A stretch of DNA of 64,000 nt from Klebsiella quasipneumoniae subsp. quasipneumoniae (GCF_020525925.1 NZ_CP084876.1:3782001-3846000); one strand, 5' to 3'; counted from the stretch's first letter, positions 51,482 to 62,560 are shown. Notes: a model not told the origin generated them from the sequence alone. Numbers and translations are program-made.

Positions 51482-52272
51482 GTGCTGTCCCCTCCCGTTT
51501 GCGCGGCGAGCAGTTAACCCTGGCCTACGGGAACAAGACCATCGCCGAGTCGCTGAACGTGACCATCCCTGACGGCCACTTCACCGCCATTATCGGCCCC
51601 AACGGCTGCGGCAAGTCGACACTGCTGCGCACCCTCAGCCGTCTGATGACGCCGGCCAGCGGCCATGTCTGGCTCGACGGCGCGCAGATCCAGCAGTACG
51701 CCAGTAAAGAGGTCGCCCGCCGCATCGGCTTGCTGGCGCAAAATGCCACCACCCTTGGCGATATTACGGTGCAGGAGCTGGTGGCCCGCGGGCGCTACCC
51801 GCACCAGCCGCTGTTCACCCGCTGGCGCAAAGAAGATGAAGCGGCGGTGAATAATGCGATGCGGGCCACCGGGATCAGCGATCTGGCGCTGCAGAGCGTC
51901 GATACGCTTTCCGGCGGCCAGCGGCAGCGGGCGTGGATTGCGATGGTGCTGGCCCAGGAGACGGCGATTATGCTGCTGGATGAGCCGACCACCTGGCTTG
52001 ACATCAGCCATCAGATCGACCTGCTGGAGCTGTTGAGCGAGCTGAATCGCGAGAAGGGCTATACCCTGGCGGCGGTGCTGCACGATCTGAACCAGGCCTG
52101 CCGCTACGCCACCCACCTGATCGCCCTGCGCGACGGTAAGATCGTCGCCGAGGGGGCGCCGAAGGAGATCGTCACGGCGGATCTGATTGAACGGATTTAC
52201 GGTCTGCGCTGCACGATCATTGAGGATCCGGTGGCGCATACGCCGCTGGTGGTGCCGCTGGGCCGCCGGTAA
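51478..52272 (+). CDS. fepC: Ferric enterobactin ATPase FepC
   Basis: This 264-aa ABC ATPase has Walker A GPNGCGKST, signature LSGGQRQRAWIAMVLA, Walker B IMLLDEPTTWLD and switch histidine AAVLHDLNQA. It energises FepDG. The ATG overlaps the fepG stop by 4 nt. E. coli has fepE next; here only a hairpin separates it from entF. Confidence 0.96.
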   Translation: MSAVPSRLRGEQLTLAYGNKTIAESLNVTIPDGHFTAIIGPNGCGKSTLLRTLSRLMTPASGHVWLDGAQIQQYASKEVARRIGLLAQNATTLGDITVQELVARGRYPHQPLFTRWRKEDEAAVNNAMRATGISDLALQSVDTLSGGQRQRAWIAMVLAQETAIMLLDEPTTWLDISHQIDLLELLSELNREKGYTLAAVLHDLNQACRYATHLIALRDGKIVAEGAPKEIVTADLIERIYGLRCTIIEDPVAHTPLVVPLGRR

Positions 52273-52305
52273 TTTCCCCATTCCCCGACTTGCGCGACGC
52301 TGAGC

Positions 52306-52326
52306 CGGGCTACCTGCTGTAGCCCG
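52306..52326. terminator. Hairpin between convergent fepC and entF
   Basis: CGGGCTAC-CTGCT-GTAGCCCG is a perfect 8-bp stem in the 64-bp gap. There is no T run, so it is REP-like or acts with Rho. It ends the fepDGC and fes-ybdZ-entF transcripts. Confidence 0.55.
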
Positions 52327-52336
52327 AACTCAACCG

Positions 52337-55300
52337 TTATCCCAGAATCTCCCTGACCACCGGGCCGATGGCTTCAAAGGCCTGCGGGGAGATAATGTCG
52401 ACGTGGGCGCAGTTCTGGCTGAACACCTCCAGCTCGCCCACCCACGGGCCCCATACGACCTGCGGATCCATCCCCGCCTGCCGCGTCTTCTCCGCCACGA
52501 ACAGCGTCGCCTTGCCGTCAAACTTCGCGCTGTGCGCGGTGGTTAACAGCCGCACCGCGTCGGCATAGTTGCCTTCGATGGCGCTGAACAGCTCGCCGGA
52601 GGCTTGCCCCTGCTGGGCGGCGAGGAACGCTTCGCGCTCGCGGGCAATTTCCGCCAGCACCGCCGGATCCAGCCCGTTCGCCTCTTTCTCCGCCCAGTTT
52701 TGCGTCTCCGGCGGCCAGGTATCCAGCAGGCCGAGGAAGGCCACCGCTTCGCCGCGCTGGCGCAAGCGGGCGGCAATGCCCTGGGCTAAGGTGCCGCCGA
52801 GCGAATAACCGAACAGATAATAAGGACCGTGCGGCTGCTGCGCCAACAGCGTTTGCAGATGATGCTCGCACACCTCGTCGAGGCTGGCGGCGCCGGCCAT
52901 CGGCCCCTGCGGGCGCGGCGACTGAATACCGGTAATCGACCAGCGCGGGCTGAGATAGCGCGCGAGCACGCTGAACTGCCAGGCGAAGCCGGAGGCCGGA
53001 TGGAAACAGAACAGCGTTGGGCCGTCGCTCTCGCGCAGCGGCAGAAGCGCATCCAGCCCCAGGCGCTGAGCCTGCTCATCGCTGAGATCGGCGGCCAGCA
53101 GCGCGCTCAGTTTGCCCACCGTCGAGGCCACCATCACCTGCCCCGGGGTCACCTGCCGCGCCAGCTGGCGGCTGAGCTGCGCCGCCAGGCGCATCGCCAG
53201 CAGCGAATGGCCGCCGAGGGCGAAGAAATCAGCGTCGATATCATTCACCTCGCAGCCCAGCAGCTGACTGAAGGCGGCGGCGACAACGGTTTCCATCCCG
53301 GGCTCCGGCGGCCGGCCGCTGCGCTCGCCGCCGAGGGTCGGCAGCGGCAGCGCTTTGCGGTCCAGTTTGCCATTGGCGCTGAGCGGCAGGTCGGGGAGCT
53401 GCATCAGCACCACCGGGACCATATGCGGCGGCAGCTGTTCCGCCAGCCGCGCTTTCAGCGCCGCGGTATCCAGCGGCAGGCCGGAGTCAGAGACCAGATA
53501 GCCCACCAGCTGCCGGGCATCGCCGCCGGTCGCCGCCGCCTGGTTGAAGACGCAGGCGTGACTCACCGCCTGCGCCACGTCCGGCAGGGCCGACATCACC
53601 CGGTCAATCTCGCCAAGCTCGATGCGCTGCCCGCGGATCTTCAGCTGATCGTCGCTGCGGCCAAGATACTCCACCGCGCCGTTCGCCAGCCAGCGCGCCA
53701 CGTCGCCGGTGCGATACATCCGCTCGCCGGGGGCAAACGGGTCGGCGATAAAGCGGCTGGCGGTGAGGTCCGGACGCCCCAGATAGCCCTGCGCCAGCTG
53801 AATGCCGGTGAGATAGAGATCCCCGGCCACCCCCGGCGGCACCGGGCGCATCGCGGCGTCGAGAATGCGCAGCCCGGTGTTCCATACCGGCCAGCCAATC
53901 GGCACGCTGCTGCCGGACACCGCCGCCAGCTCAGGCCCGCAGGCCGGATACCAGCTGACGTCCACCGCCGCTTCCGTCGGGCCGTACAGGTTATGCAGCG
54001 GCGCGCCGGTCAAGCGCTCCCATTCGCGGCACAATTCCGTCGGCAGCGCTTCGCCGCTGCAGAATACCCGCCGCAGCGTGCGGCAGGCGGCCACGCTGTC
54101 GGCATCCAGCGAGGCGACAAACGCCGCCAGCATCGACGGCACAAAGTGGGTGGTGGTCACGCCGTAGTGGGCGAAGAACTGCTGCATCGCCAGCGGGTCG
54201 CGGTGCGCCTCCGGCTCGGCCATCACCAGCTGCGCGCCGGCGATAAACGGCCACCAGAACTCCCACACCGACACGTCGAAACTGCACGGCGTTTTCTGCG
54301 CCACCACGTCGTCGGCAGATAACGGATAACGATCCTGCATCCACAGCAGGCGGTTGACGATGGCGGTCTGGCCGACCATCACCCCTTTTGGCCGCCCGGT
54401 GGAGCCAGAGGTAAAGATGATATAGGCGGTATGCTCCGGTTTTGACAGCGCCAGCGGCGCGTCATCCGCAACGGCCAGCGGCTGCTGGTAGCAGAGGCTC
54501 TCCAGCCCGGGGATATCGCTGAAGCGGGCCAGCTGATCCTCCGTGGCGATCAGCAGCGACGGCCGGGCGTCTTCCAGCATCATCCGCAGGCGGTCGTCCG
54601 GGTAGCCAGTGTCCAGCGGCAGCCAGGCGGCTCCCGCTTCGACAATGCCGTGCAGCGCCAGGGTCAGGAACACCGAGCGCGGCAGGGCCACCGCCACGCT
54701 GTCGCCCGGCTTCACGCCGCGCTGACGCAGCAGCTGCGCGAGCGCCACCACCTGCTGACGCATCTCACGATAGCTGAACTGCCAGTTAGCATCCGCCAGC
54801 GCCGGAGCATCCGGGGTCTTCCGCGCCTGGTCGACCACCAGCGCGCTGAGGGTGGTGGCGGGCAGGGGCATAGCGGTATCGTTGACCGCCGCCAGCCGGG
54901 CCTGCTCGTCGGCGGAGAGCATCTCCGCTTCGCCGCAGCGTAGCGTCGGATCGGCGGCAAACTGCGCCAGCAGCGCGGTCAGTCGCGCCATGTGGCGACG
55001 CAGCTCGGCTTCATCGTACCGGGCCTTGTTAGCGAGGATCTCCAGCGACAGCCCGCCGGTCTCATCCGGGAACAGCGCCAGCTCGAGATCGTTGACCGGG
55101 CCGGTGGCGAGGGTGTGGGTCACCGCCTCGGCGCCGTCGATATCCACTTGGTAATCAAAGACTTTGACGTTCAGCACCGGGCCGAACAGCGGTTCGTCCC
55201 CGGCCGCTTTGCCGCTGTCGCGGACGATCTGCTCGGCGTCATAGCGCTGATGGCGGCGCATCTTTTTCAGCTGCGCGGCGAGGCGCATCGCCAGGTCCGC

Positions 55301-56218
55301 CAGCGTCTCCTGGGGATCAATATGCACCGCCAGAGGCAGGACGTTGAGCACCGGCCCCGTCGAGGTCAGCGCCGCTGAGCCCATCCGGCGCATAAAGATA
55401 AAGCCCGCCGCGTAGTCCATCCGGTTGCACAGGCGGCCCAGCCACAGCGTGGTGAGCGCCAGCGCCAGGTCAGCGGGCTGACACTGCGGCGCATGGCCGG
55501 CCAGGCGGCGGAAGGCGTCGGCGTTCATCGCCAGCTTCATCCGCCAGATATCGCTCCCGGCGGCACGCCCGCCCAGCGGGGCGGCAGAGAGCGAGGCGGG
55601 CGCCGGTAACGCCTGGCGCTGGGCCTGCCAGAAGGCTTTATCCCGCTGCCAGGCCTCGCTGCCGGCGTAGCGCTGGTACTCGTCCACCACTTCGGCAAAG
55701 GGGGTGAAAGGCGATTCCGGGGTGGCTTCTCCACGCTGCCAGGCGCGGTAAATGGCGGCGATCTGCCGGGTAATCGCCGGGAAACTGAAGCCATCCACCA
55801 GCAAGTGGTGATAGCGCTGATACCAGTACCAGCGGTCGTCGCCGACGCGCAGCAGCTGATGGCACACCAGCGGGTTGCCGCCATCGACGCGCAGATCCTG
55901 CGCCAGATCCGCCTGCATCCGCTCCGTGGCGGCGCGGTGCGGATCCGGCGCCGTACGCAGGTCAACGATCGGCGGTTCGCCAAAGGTGCGTTCCGCCGCC
56001 AGCCACTGCCAGACTTCCCCTTCCTCTTCCTCAAAGCGCAGGCTGAGGGTATCCGCCTGCTGCAGCCCGGCGACAATCGCCTTACCCAGCAGCGCCGGGT
56101 CGAGCGCGCCGCGCAGTTCAACATAGTGGGCCACGCTCCAGGCGCCAGGCAGAGTGGAGAGGCGCTCTGCCATCCAGATCCCCGGCTGCGCGGCAACCAG
56201 CGGTAAACGAGTGGTCAT
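52337..56218 (-). CDS. entF: Enterobactin synthase component F (NRPS)
   Basis: EntF assembles three DHB-serine units and cyclises them. The 1293-aa protein has four domains: condensation (about 1-430, YHHLLVDGFSF), serine adenylation (about 450-960, YIIFTSGSTGRPKGVMV and GELARWL-like blocks), carrier (DFFALGGHSLLAMRL, phosphopantetheine serine), and thioesterase (about 1060-1293, LFGYSLGGTLAQG nucleophile). Length equals E. coli EntF. The ATG at 56218 follows AAGGAGCTGACC. It is preceded by its MbtH partner ybdZ. Confidence 0.97.
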   Translation of the reverse strand: MTTRLPLVAAQPGIWMAERLSTLPGAWSVAHYVELRGALDPALLGKAIVAGLQQADTLSLRFEEEEGEVWQWLAAERTFGEPPIVDLRTAPDPHRAATERMQADLAQDLRVDGGNPLVCHQLLRVGDDRWYWYQRYHHLLVDGFSFPAITRQIAAIYRAWQRGEATPESPFTPFAEVVDEYQRYAGSEAWQRDKAFWQAQRQALPAPASLSAAPLGGRAAGSDIWRMKLAMNADAFRRLAGHAPQCQPADLALALTTLWLGRLCNRMDYAAGFIFMRRMGSAALTSTGPVLNVLPLAVHIDPQETLADLAMRLAAQLKKMRRHQRYDAEQIVRDSGKAAGDEPLFGPVLNVKVFDYQVDIDGAEAVTHTLATGPVNDLELALFPDETGGLSLEILANKARYDEAELRRHMARLTALLAQFAADPTLRCGEAEMLSADEQARLAAVNDTAMPLPATTLSALVVDQARKTPDAPALADANWQFSYREMRQQVVALAQLLRQRGVKPGDSVAVALPRSVFLTLALHGIVEAGAAWLPLDTGYPDDRLRMMLEDARPSLLIATEDQLARFSDIPGLESLCYQQPLAVADDAPLALSKPEHTAYIIFTSGSTGRPKGVMVGQTAIVNRLLWMQDRYPLSADDVVAQKTPCSFDVSVWEFWWPFIAGAQLVMAEPEAHRDPLAMQQFFAHYGVTTTHFVPSMLAAFVASLDADSVAACRTLRRVFCSGEALPTELCREWERLTGAPLHNLYGPTEAAVDVSWYPACGPELAAVSGSSVPIGWPVWNTGLRILDAAMRPVPPGVAGDLYLTGIQLAQGYLGRPDLTASRFIADPFAPGERMYRTGDVARWLANGAVEYLGRSDDQLKIRGQRIELGEIDRVMSALPDVAQAVSHACVFNQAAATGGDARQLVGYLVSDSGLPLDTAALKARLAEQLPPHMVPVVLMQLPDLPLSANGKLDRKALPLPTLGGERSGRPPEPGMETVVAAAFSQLLGCEVNDIDADFFALGGHSLLAMRLAAQLSRQLARQVTPGQVMVASTVGKLSALLAADLSDEQAQRLGLDALLPLRESDGPTLFCFHPASGFAWQFSVLARYLSPRWSITGIQSPRPQGPMAGAASLDEVCEHHLQTLLAQQPHGPYYLFGYSLGGTLAQGIAARLRQRGEAVAFLGLLDTWPPETQNWAEKEANGLDPAVLAEIAREREAFLAAQQGQASGELFSAIEGNYADAVRLLTTAHSAKFDGKATLFVAEKTRQAGMDPQVVWGPWVGELEVFSQNCAHVDIISPQAFEAIGPVVREILG

Positions 56219-56228
56219 GGTCAGCTCC

Positions 56229-56432
56229 TTATGCCGCATGATGGGCGGGGGTCAGTGTCGGCCAGTTGGCCGCCAGCCAGGCGTTGCACGCCTCGACCGA
56301 CTGCGGAGGGCACACCACCGTCCAGCCGGCAGGCAGCGCGCAATGCCCCGGCCACAGGCTGAACTGCCGCTGGTCATTGCGCAGAATGTAAAACTGCCCT
56401 TGCGGATTGTCGAAGGGGTTACTGAATTGCAT
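56229..56432 (-). CDS. ybdZ: MbtH-like protein YbdZ
   Basis: This 67-aa MbtH-family protein binds and stimulates the EntF adenylation domain. It has the family tryptophans and pattern: NPFDNPQGQFYILRNDQRQFSLWP, then LPAGW and ACNAWLAANW. It lies 10 bp upstream of entF and 27 bp after fes on the same transcript. Confidence 0.96.
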   Translation of the reverse strand: MQFSNPFDNPQGQFYILRNDQRQFSLWPGHCALPAGWTVVCPPQSVEACNAWLAANWPTLTPAHHAA

Positions 56433-56459
56433 ATCAAACTCCTGTCGTAAAGCGCTGTG

Positions 56460-57668
56460 CTAAGGGGGCGACAGCAGAGGCTGCCAGAGCTGGATCAGCC
56501 CCGCCGTCAGCCCGCCGCGCCAGCAAAGCGCATCATGCCCGCCGTCAACCTGACGCCAGAAAATCGTCTGCTGCGTTGTGGTGAGTTGCGCCAGCAGCGC
56601 CTGGTTGGCGCGAAAAATAATCGGTTCACGCTGGCCCGCTTCCAGCCAGATGCGCAGCCCGGCCGCGGACGCCTCGCCCTGGCGGAGACGTTCGCCGATA
56701 AAGCCCGTCCCGCTGCCATCGCGATGCGGCCACCAGTAGGAGCCTGACTGGCTGAGCACGCAGCCAAAGCGCTGCGGCCAGTTGAGGGCGGCGAACATTG
56801 CCGCCAGGCCGCCGAAGCTTTGCCCGGCCACCACCGTCCGATCCGGGCGGTCGCTGAACGGGACGTGACCGCGGACCAGCGGCAGGAGCTCCTCCTGCAC
56901 CGCCAGCCAGAAATCGCGATGACAGGGCAGCTCAACCCCGCGGCGCTGGTTGTCGATCGCGTCGATCAGCAGGTAGACCGCCGGCGGCAGCCTCCCCTCG
57001 CGGGTCAGCGCGGCCAGCGGCGACCACACCGGCATGCTTTCGGCCCAGAACTGGCCGTCAAGCAGGATCGCCAGCGGCCGCGTTTGCGGGTCGACGGCCT
57101 CGCCGGGGGTGTAGATCCAGACCCGGCGATGGTTGCCCAGACGCGCGCTGCGCCACTCAAGGCAACGGGCGGGAGGATGCGCCTCATTAAGCAGATCCCA
57201 GCCGGGCTGCGCCGGCGCCTGCGGCATCTCCAGGGCGGAGACGCCATGGCCGCGTCCGCCCCGCCAGCTGTGCGGGTTCAGCGGATCGGCTATCGCCCGC
57301 GGCAGCAGTTTGCACCAGCCTTCGCGCAGCAGCGCGCGGTCCGGCTTATCGGCGCTGAACACCTCAGGGGAAAAATCATCGTCACGGTCGGAGGGAATAA
57401 AGCAGTAGCTGCCGCGCCAGGTCGGCGACAGCGTGGTTCGCCAGCACCAGGCGTCGGTCCCGGGCAGACGTTGCAGCGATTGCGGCCGCGCATTTTGATG
57501 GTGGTCGGTCACGCCGGTGATATAGAGCCATACCCGACGCCGTGGAGAACGCGTTTCATCCCCCGCCGGATCCCGCCACCAGAACGTCACCTCGATGGCG
57601 CCATCCACCGCCCGGGACTGCGGTCCCTGCAGAGTTCGCCACCACTCCTCGCTTCCTGTCGTTAACAT
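56460..57668 (-). CDS. fes: Enterochelin esterase Fes
   Basis: Fes hydrolyses ferric enterobactin in the cytosol to release iron. The 402-aa protein has an N-terminal Ig-like domain and a C-terminal alpha/beta-hydrolase of the esterase D type, with nucleophile VVAGQSFGGLAA and catalytic His in VDGGHDALCW. It starts the fes-ybdZ-entF operon, divergent from fepA. Confidence 0.96.
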   Translation of the reverse strand: MLTTGSEEWWRTLQGPQSRAVDGAIEVTFWWRDPAGDETRSPRRRVWLYITGVTDHHQNARPQSLQRLPGTDAWCWRTTLSPTWRGSYCFIPSDRDDDFSPEVFSADKPDRALLREGWCKLLPRAIADPLNPHSWRGGRGHGVSALEMPQAPAQPGWDLLNEAHPPARCLEWRSARLGNHRRVWIYTPGEAVDPQTRPLAILLDGQFWAESMPVWSPLAALTREGRLPPAVYLLIDAIDNQRRGVELPCHRDFWLAVQEELLPLVRGHVPFSDRPDRTVVAGQSFGGLAAMFAALNWPQRFGCVLSQSGSYWWPHRDGSGTGFIGERLRQGEASAAGLRIWLEAGQREPIIFRANQALLAQLTTTQQTIFWRQVDGGHDALCWRGGLTAGLIQLWQPLLSPP

Positions 57669-57722
57669 TCAGTCATTAACCCTATGTATCGCGTGACTTT
57701 TTTAATTAATTGTCATTCTTTA

Positions 57723-57757
57723 TTGATAATATTATTGATAACTATTTGCATTTGCAA
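57723..57757. promoter_or_regulatory. Fur boxes, fes/fepA
   Basis: TTGATAATATTATTGATAAC followed by TATTTGCATTTGCAA contains overlapping GATAAT-like hexamers in the divergent fes-fepA region. Downstream in the fepA leader, CCCCTCCC/GGGAAGGGG at about 57868-57889 can form a hairpin before the ribosome site. Confidence 0.75.
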
Positions 57758-57927
57758 TAGCGTATTAGCGCGCCGTGGGAAGCGCGTCTTTCACAACACA
57801 TGTCGAAGAGAGCTTATTCAGCTAGCGACGGAGTGCCTTTGCCCTCTTCCGGCAACATTTATGCCGCCTCCCCTCCCGGTGGGAAGGGGCGTTTGGGGAA
57901 CGTGGCGACAAAAAAGCAGGAATAACA

Positions 57928-60156
57928 ATGAATAACAGGATCAAATCCCTGGCCTTGCTGGTCAATCTGGGAATTTACGGGGTTGCTTTTCCGTTAAGCG
58001 CAGCGGAAACCGCCACCGACGATAAAAACAGCGCCGCGGAAGAGACCATGGTGGTCACCGCCGCCGAGCAGAACCTGCAGGCGCCGGGCGTCTCCACCAT
58101 CACCGCCGATGAGATCCGCAAACGTCCGCCGGCGCGCGACGTCTCGGAGATCATTCGCACCATGCCGGGGGTCAACCTGACCGGCAACTCCACCAGCGGC
58201 CAGCGCGGGAATAACCGCCAGATTGATATCCGCGGCATGGGCCCGGAAAACACCCTGATCCTGATCGACGGCAAGCCGGTCACCAGCCGCAACTCCGTGC
58301 GTCTCGGCTGGCGCGGCGAGCGCGACACCCGCGGCGACACCAGCTGGGTGCCGCCGGAGATGATCGAACGCATCGAAGTGATTCGCGGCCCGGCCGCCGC
58401 CCGCTACGGCAACGGCGCCGCCGGCGGCGTGGTGAATATCATCACTAAAAAAACCGGCGATGAGTGGCACGGCTCCTGGAACACCTATATGAACGCCCCG
58501 GAGCACAAAGACGAAGGCTCCACCAAGCGCACCAACTTCAGCCTCAGCGGCCCGCTGGGCGGTGATTTCAGCTTCCGCCTGTTCGGTAACCTCGACAAAA
58601 CCCAGGCCGACGCCTGGGACATCAACCAGGGCCATCAGTCCGAACGTACCGGGATCTATGCCGACACCCTGCCGGCCGGGCGCGAAGGGGTAAAAAATAA
58701 AAACATCGATGGTCTGGTGCGCTGGGAATTCGCGCCGATGCAGTCGCTGGAGTTTGAGGCCGGCTACAGCCGCCAGGGCAACCTCTACGCAGGCGACACC
58801 CAGAACACCAACTCCAACGACCTGGTAAAAGAGAACTACGGCAAAGAGACCAACCGTCTGTACCGCAACACCTACTCGGTCACCTGGAACGGCGCCTGGG
58901 ACAACGGGGTGACCACCAGCAACTGGGCGCAGTACGAACGTACCCGCAACTCGCGCAAAGGCGAAGGCCTGGCCGGGGGGACCGAGGGGATCTTCAACAG
59001 CAACCAGTTCACGGATATCGATCTGGCGGATGTGATGCTGCACAGCGAAGTCAGCATCCCGTTCGACTATCTGGTTAATCAGAACCTGACGCTGGGCAGC
59101 GAGTGGAACCAGCAGCGCATGAAGGATAAGGCCTCCAACACCCAGGCGCTGTCGGGGGGAGAAATTCCGGGTTACGACAGCACCGGCCGCAGCCCCTACT
59201 CGAAGGCGGAGATCTTCTCCCTGTTCGCTGAGAACAACATGGAGCTGACCGACACCACCATGCTGACCCCGGCGCTGCGTTTCGATCATCACAGCATCGT
59301 CGGCAACAACTGGAGCCCGTCCCTCAATCTGTCTCAGGGCCTGTGGGACGACTTCACGCTGAAGATGGGTATCGCCCGTGCCTATAAAGCGCCGAGCCTG
59401 TATCAGACCAACCCGAACTACATTCTCTACAGCAAAGGCCAGGGCTGCTACGCCAGTAAAGACGGCTGCTATCTGCAGGGGAATGAAGATTTAAAAGCCG
59501 AGACCAGCATCAACAAAGAGATTGGCCTCGAGTTTAAACGCGACGGCTGGCTGGCGGGCGTGACCTGGTTCCGCAACGATTACCGCAACAAGATTGAAGC
59601 TGGCTATGCTCCGGTCTATCAAAACGGTAAAGGTACCGATCTCTACCAGTGGGAAAACGTGCCGAAAGCGGTGGTGGAAGGCCTGGAAGGTACGCTGAAC
59701 GTCCCGGTGAGCGAGACCGTGAACTGGACCAACAACATCACCTACATGCTGCAGAGTAAGAATAAAGAGACCGGCGATCGGCTGTCGATTATCCCGGAAT
59801 ACACGCTGAACTCCACGCTGAGCTGGCAGGTACGCGATGACGTTTCGCTGCAGTCGACCTTTACCTGGTACGGCAAACAGGAGCCGAAGAAGTACAACTA
59901 TAAGGGTCAACCGGTCACCGGCAGCGAGAAGAACGAGGTCAGCCCCTACAGCATCCTCGGCCTGAGCGCGACCTGGGACGTGACCAAATACGTTAGTCTG
60001 ACCGGCGGCGTGGATAACGTCTTCGACAAGCGCCACTGGCGCGCGGGCAACGCCCAGACCACCGGGGGCGCCACCGGCACGATGTACGGCGCCGGCGCCG
60101 AGACCTACAACGAATCGGGCCGCACCTGGTATATGAGCATCAACACCCACTTCTGA
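57928..60156 (+). CDS. fepA: Ferric enterobactin outer-membrane receptor
   Basis: FepA is a TonB-dependent 22-strand barrel for ferric enterobactin. The 742-aa precursor has a signal peptide (about 1-25, AFPLSAAET), a TonB box (EETMVVTAA), a plug domain (about 40-170), and the C-terminal strand ending in phenylalanine (YMSINTHF). RBS AGGAATAAC precedes the ATG. The entD gene follows on the same strand. Confidence 0.96.
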   Translation: MNNRIKSLALLVNLGIYGVAFPLSAAETATDDKNSAAEETMVVTAAEQNLQAPGVSTITADEIRKRPPARDVSEIIRTMPGVNLTGNSTSGQRGNNRQIDIRGMGPENTLILIDGKPVTSRNSVRLGWRGERDTRGDTSWVPPEMIERIEVIRGPAAARYGNGAAGGVVNIITKKTGDEWHGSWNTYMNAPEHKDEGSTKRTNFSLSGPLGGDFSFRLFGNLDKTQADAWDINQGHQSERTGIYADTLPAGREGVKNKNIDGLVRWEFAPMQSLEFEAGYSRQGNLYAGDTQNTNSNDLVKENYGKETNRLYRNTYSVTWNGAWDNGVTTSNWAQYERTRNSRKGEGLAGGTEGIFNSNQFTDIDLADVMLHSEVSIPFDYLVNQNLTLGSEWNQQRMKDKASNTQALSGGEIPGYDSTGRSPYSKAEIFSLFAENNMELTDTTMLTPALRFDHHSIVGNNWSPSLNLSQGLWDDFTLKMGIARAYKAPSLYQTNPNYILYSKGQGCYASKDGCYLQGNEDLKAETSINKEIGLEFKRDGWLAGVTWFRNDYRNKIEAGYAPVYQNGKGTDLYQWENVPKAVVEGLEGTLNVPVSETVNWTNNITYMLQSKNKETGDRLSIIPEYTLNSTLSWQVRDDVSLQSTFTWYGKQEPKKYNYKGQPVTGSEKNEVSPYSILGLSATWDVTKYVSLTGGVDNVFDKRHWRAGNAQTTGGATGTMYGAGAETYNESGRTWYMSINTHF

Positions 60157-60172
60157 TAGCGGGTTCTCCCTC

Positions 60173-60200
60173 CCCCGCCCTTGCAGGATAAAGGGCGGGG
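60173..60200. terminator. Strong hairpin between fepA and entD
   Basis: CCCCGCCCTT (60173-60182) pairs perfectly with AAGGGCGGGG (60191-60200) around an 8-nt loop. There is no T tract, so it probably stabilises or attenuates the fepA message before entD rather than stopping it fully. A TATACT -10-like element follows at about 60211. Confidence 0.6.
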
Positions 60201-60222
60201 ACAACCGCGGTATACTTGCCTT

Positions 60223-60882
60223 ATGCGCATTCTTCACGCCACCCTGCCGCTGGCCGGCTATCGCTTGCAGCACGTCGACTTCGACCCGGCGACTTTTCAG
60301 GCTGCCGATCTGTTGTGGTTGCCCTATCACGCCAGCCTGAGCGGCTGGAGCCGCAAGCGGCAGGCGGAGCACCTGGCCGGGCGCATCGCCGCGGTGTACG
60401 CCCTGCGCGAGGTGGGAGAAAAACAGCCTCCCGCGATTGGCGAGCGGCGCCAGCCGCTGTGGCCCGCGCCCTGGTTTGGTAGTATCAGCCACTGCGGCCA
60501 GCGCGCGCTGGCGGTGGTCGCCGACCGGCCGGTAGGCGTCGACATCGAGCGCCGGTTTACTCCACAGCTGGCGGCGGAGCTGGAGAGCAGCATTATCAAC
60601 GAGGCGGAAAAAAAGGTGCTATTGCACAGCGGCCTGCCCTTCCCGCTGGCGCTGACGCTGGCCTTTTCGGCGAAAGAGAGTGGGTTTAAGGCCTGGTCCT
60701 CTCACGCTTTAGCCCTGCCCGGCTTCCACAGCGCCCGGATTGTGGCACTCACTGCGCAGCAGATCCATTTACGTTTTACCGCCAGCTTCTCCGTACAGCT
60801 TGCTCATTTCACCTTGCAAATCAACTATCTGATAAAAGACGATTTCGTTATTACCTGTACCTGCCCGCCTCGCGAAGCGTGA
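60223..60882 (+). CDS. entD: Enterobactin phosphopantetheinyl transferase EntD
   Basis: EntD attaches phosphopantetheine to EntB and EntF. The 219-aa Sfp-type transferase has SISHCGQRALAVVA, the Mg-binding VGVDIERRF and the LAFSAKESGFKA motif. The ATG at 60223 matches the conserved N-terminus. The longer frame begins inside the hairpin and is unlikely. Confidence 0.95.
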   Translation: MRILHATLPLAGYRLQHVDFDPATFQAADLLWLPYHASLSGWSRKRQAEHLAGRIAAVYALREVGEKQPPAIGERRQPLWPAPWFGSISHCGQRALAVVADRPVGVDIERRFTPQLAAELESSIINEAEKKVLLHSGLPFPLALTLAFSAKESGFKAWSSHALALPGFHSARIVALTAQQIHLRFTASFSVQLAHFTLQINYLIKDDFVITCTCPPREA

Positions 60883-60963
60883 TCCTTTTCGCTTTTTAAG
60901 AAATTACCTGTGCAAACCGTAGACAGTTCTGGCTGGCCGCTTTATGGTTACATTGAATAATAA

Positions 60964-61941
<978 letters not shown>

Positions 61942-61948
61942 GGCGGAA

Positions 61949-62560
61949 ATGATGCGGTTAAAACAATGGGGCGCCGTGCTGATGGGCTGCGCCGCCCTGT
62001 TGCTGACGGCCTGCACGGTGGTGGACTTAGATGAGAATGGCAAGCCAGTGCTGCCTGCCGACCCGAACGCGAAACCCAGCTTCGACCATCTCACCCCGCA
62101 GCAGATCGCGCAACAAACCTGGCAATCTCGTGTGATTGACGCAGCGAACCAACATGCGCTGGACGCGACTGCGCTGGAAAAAGTGCGCCAGGCGTCTGGC
62201 GCTACGCCACAGAGCGTCTTTGTCCGCCTGAACAGCGAGGTGACCGGGACTGACGTCAGCAACCCACGCGAGCAAAAGCTCAAACTTACGCTACACGGCC
62301 AGCCGTTGGTCGTGCAATTAGGTCCTGTCATGCGAGGCAATGCCATCCGCGATGCCAGCGGTTTCAAATTTGAAGACTTTACCAACCAGGTGCAGTTTGC
62401 GCAGCTTTCACGCGCCTACAATCGAGAGGCTATTAAACAGTTGCCGAAAGTGGACGCGAGCTGGACAGGCAAGCCTGTCGATATTCTCTTTGCGGTCACG
62501 GTTATTAACGGCAGTCTGCAGGATGCGGCCGCTCTTCAGCTAAAACAGGAGGCGCGCTGA
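61949..62560 (+). CDS. DUF2291-type lipoprotein, ABC importer 3
   Basis: This 203-aa protein has a lipobox (ALLLTAC at about residues 16-22) and is probably anchored in a membrane. It resembles DUF2291 lipoproteins that travel with ribose-like ABC importers; the pattern VVDLDENGKPVLPADPNAKP after the cysteine is typical. The start is the first of two ATGs after AAGGCGGAA. It overlaps the ATPase start (TGATG). Its role in transport is unknown. Confidence 0.8.
   Translation: MMRLKQWGAVLMGCAALLLTACTVVDLDENGKPVLPADPNAKPSFDHLTPQQIAQQTWQSRVIDAANQHALDATALEKVRQASGATPQSVFVRLNSEVTGTDVSNPREQKLKLTLHGQPLVVQLGPVMRGNAIRDASGFKFEDFTNQVQFAQLSRAYNREAIKQLPKVDASWTGKPVDILFAVTVINGSLQDAAALQLKQEAR

Noticed and set aside
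52829..54322. 497-codon plus-strand reading frame opposite entF
   Set aside because: Shadow frame of the NRPS gene; composition and position explain it.
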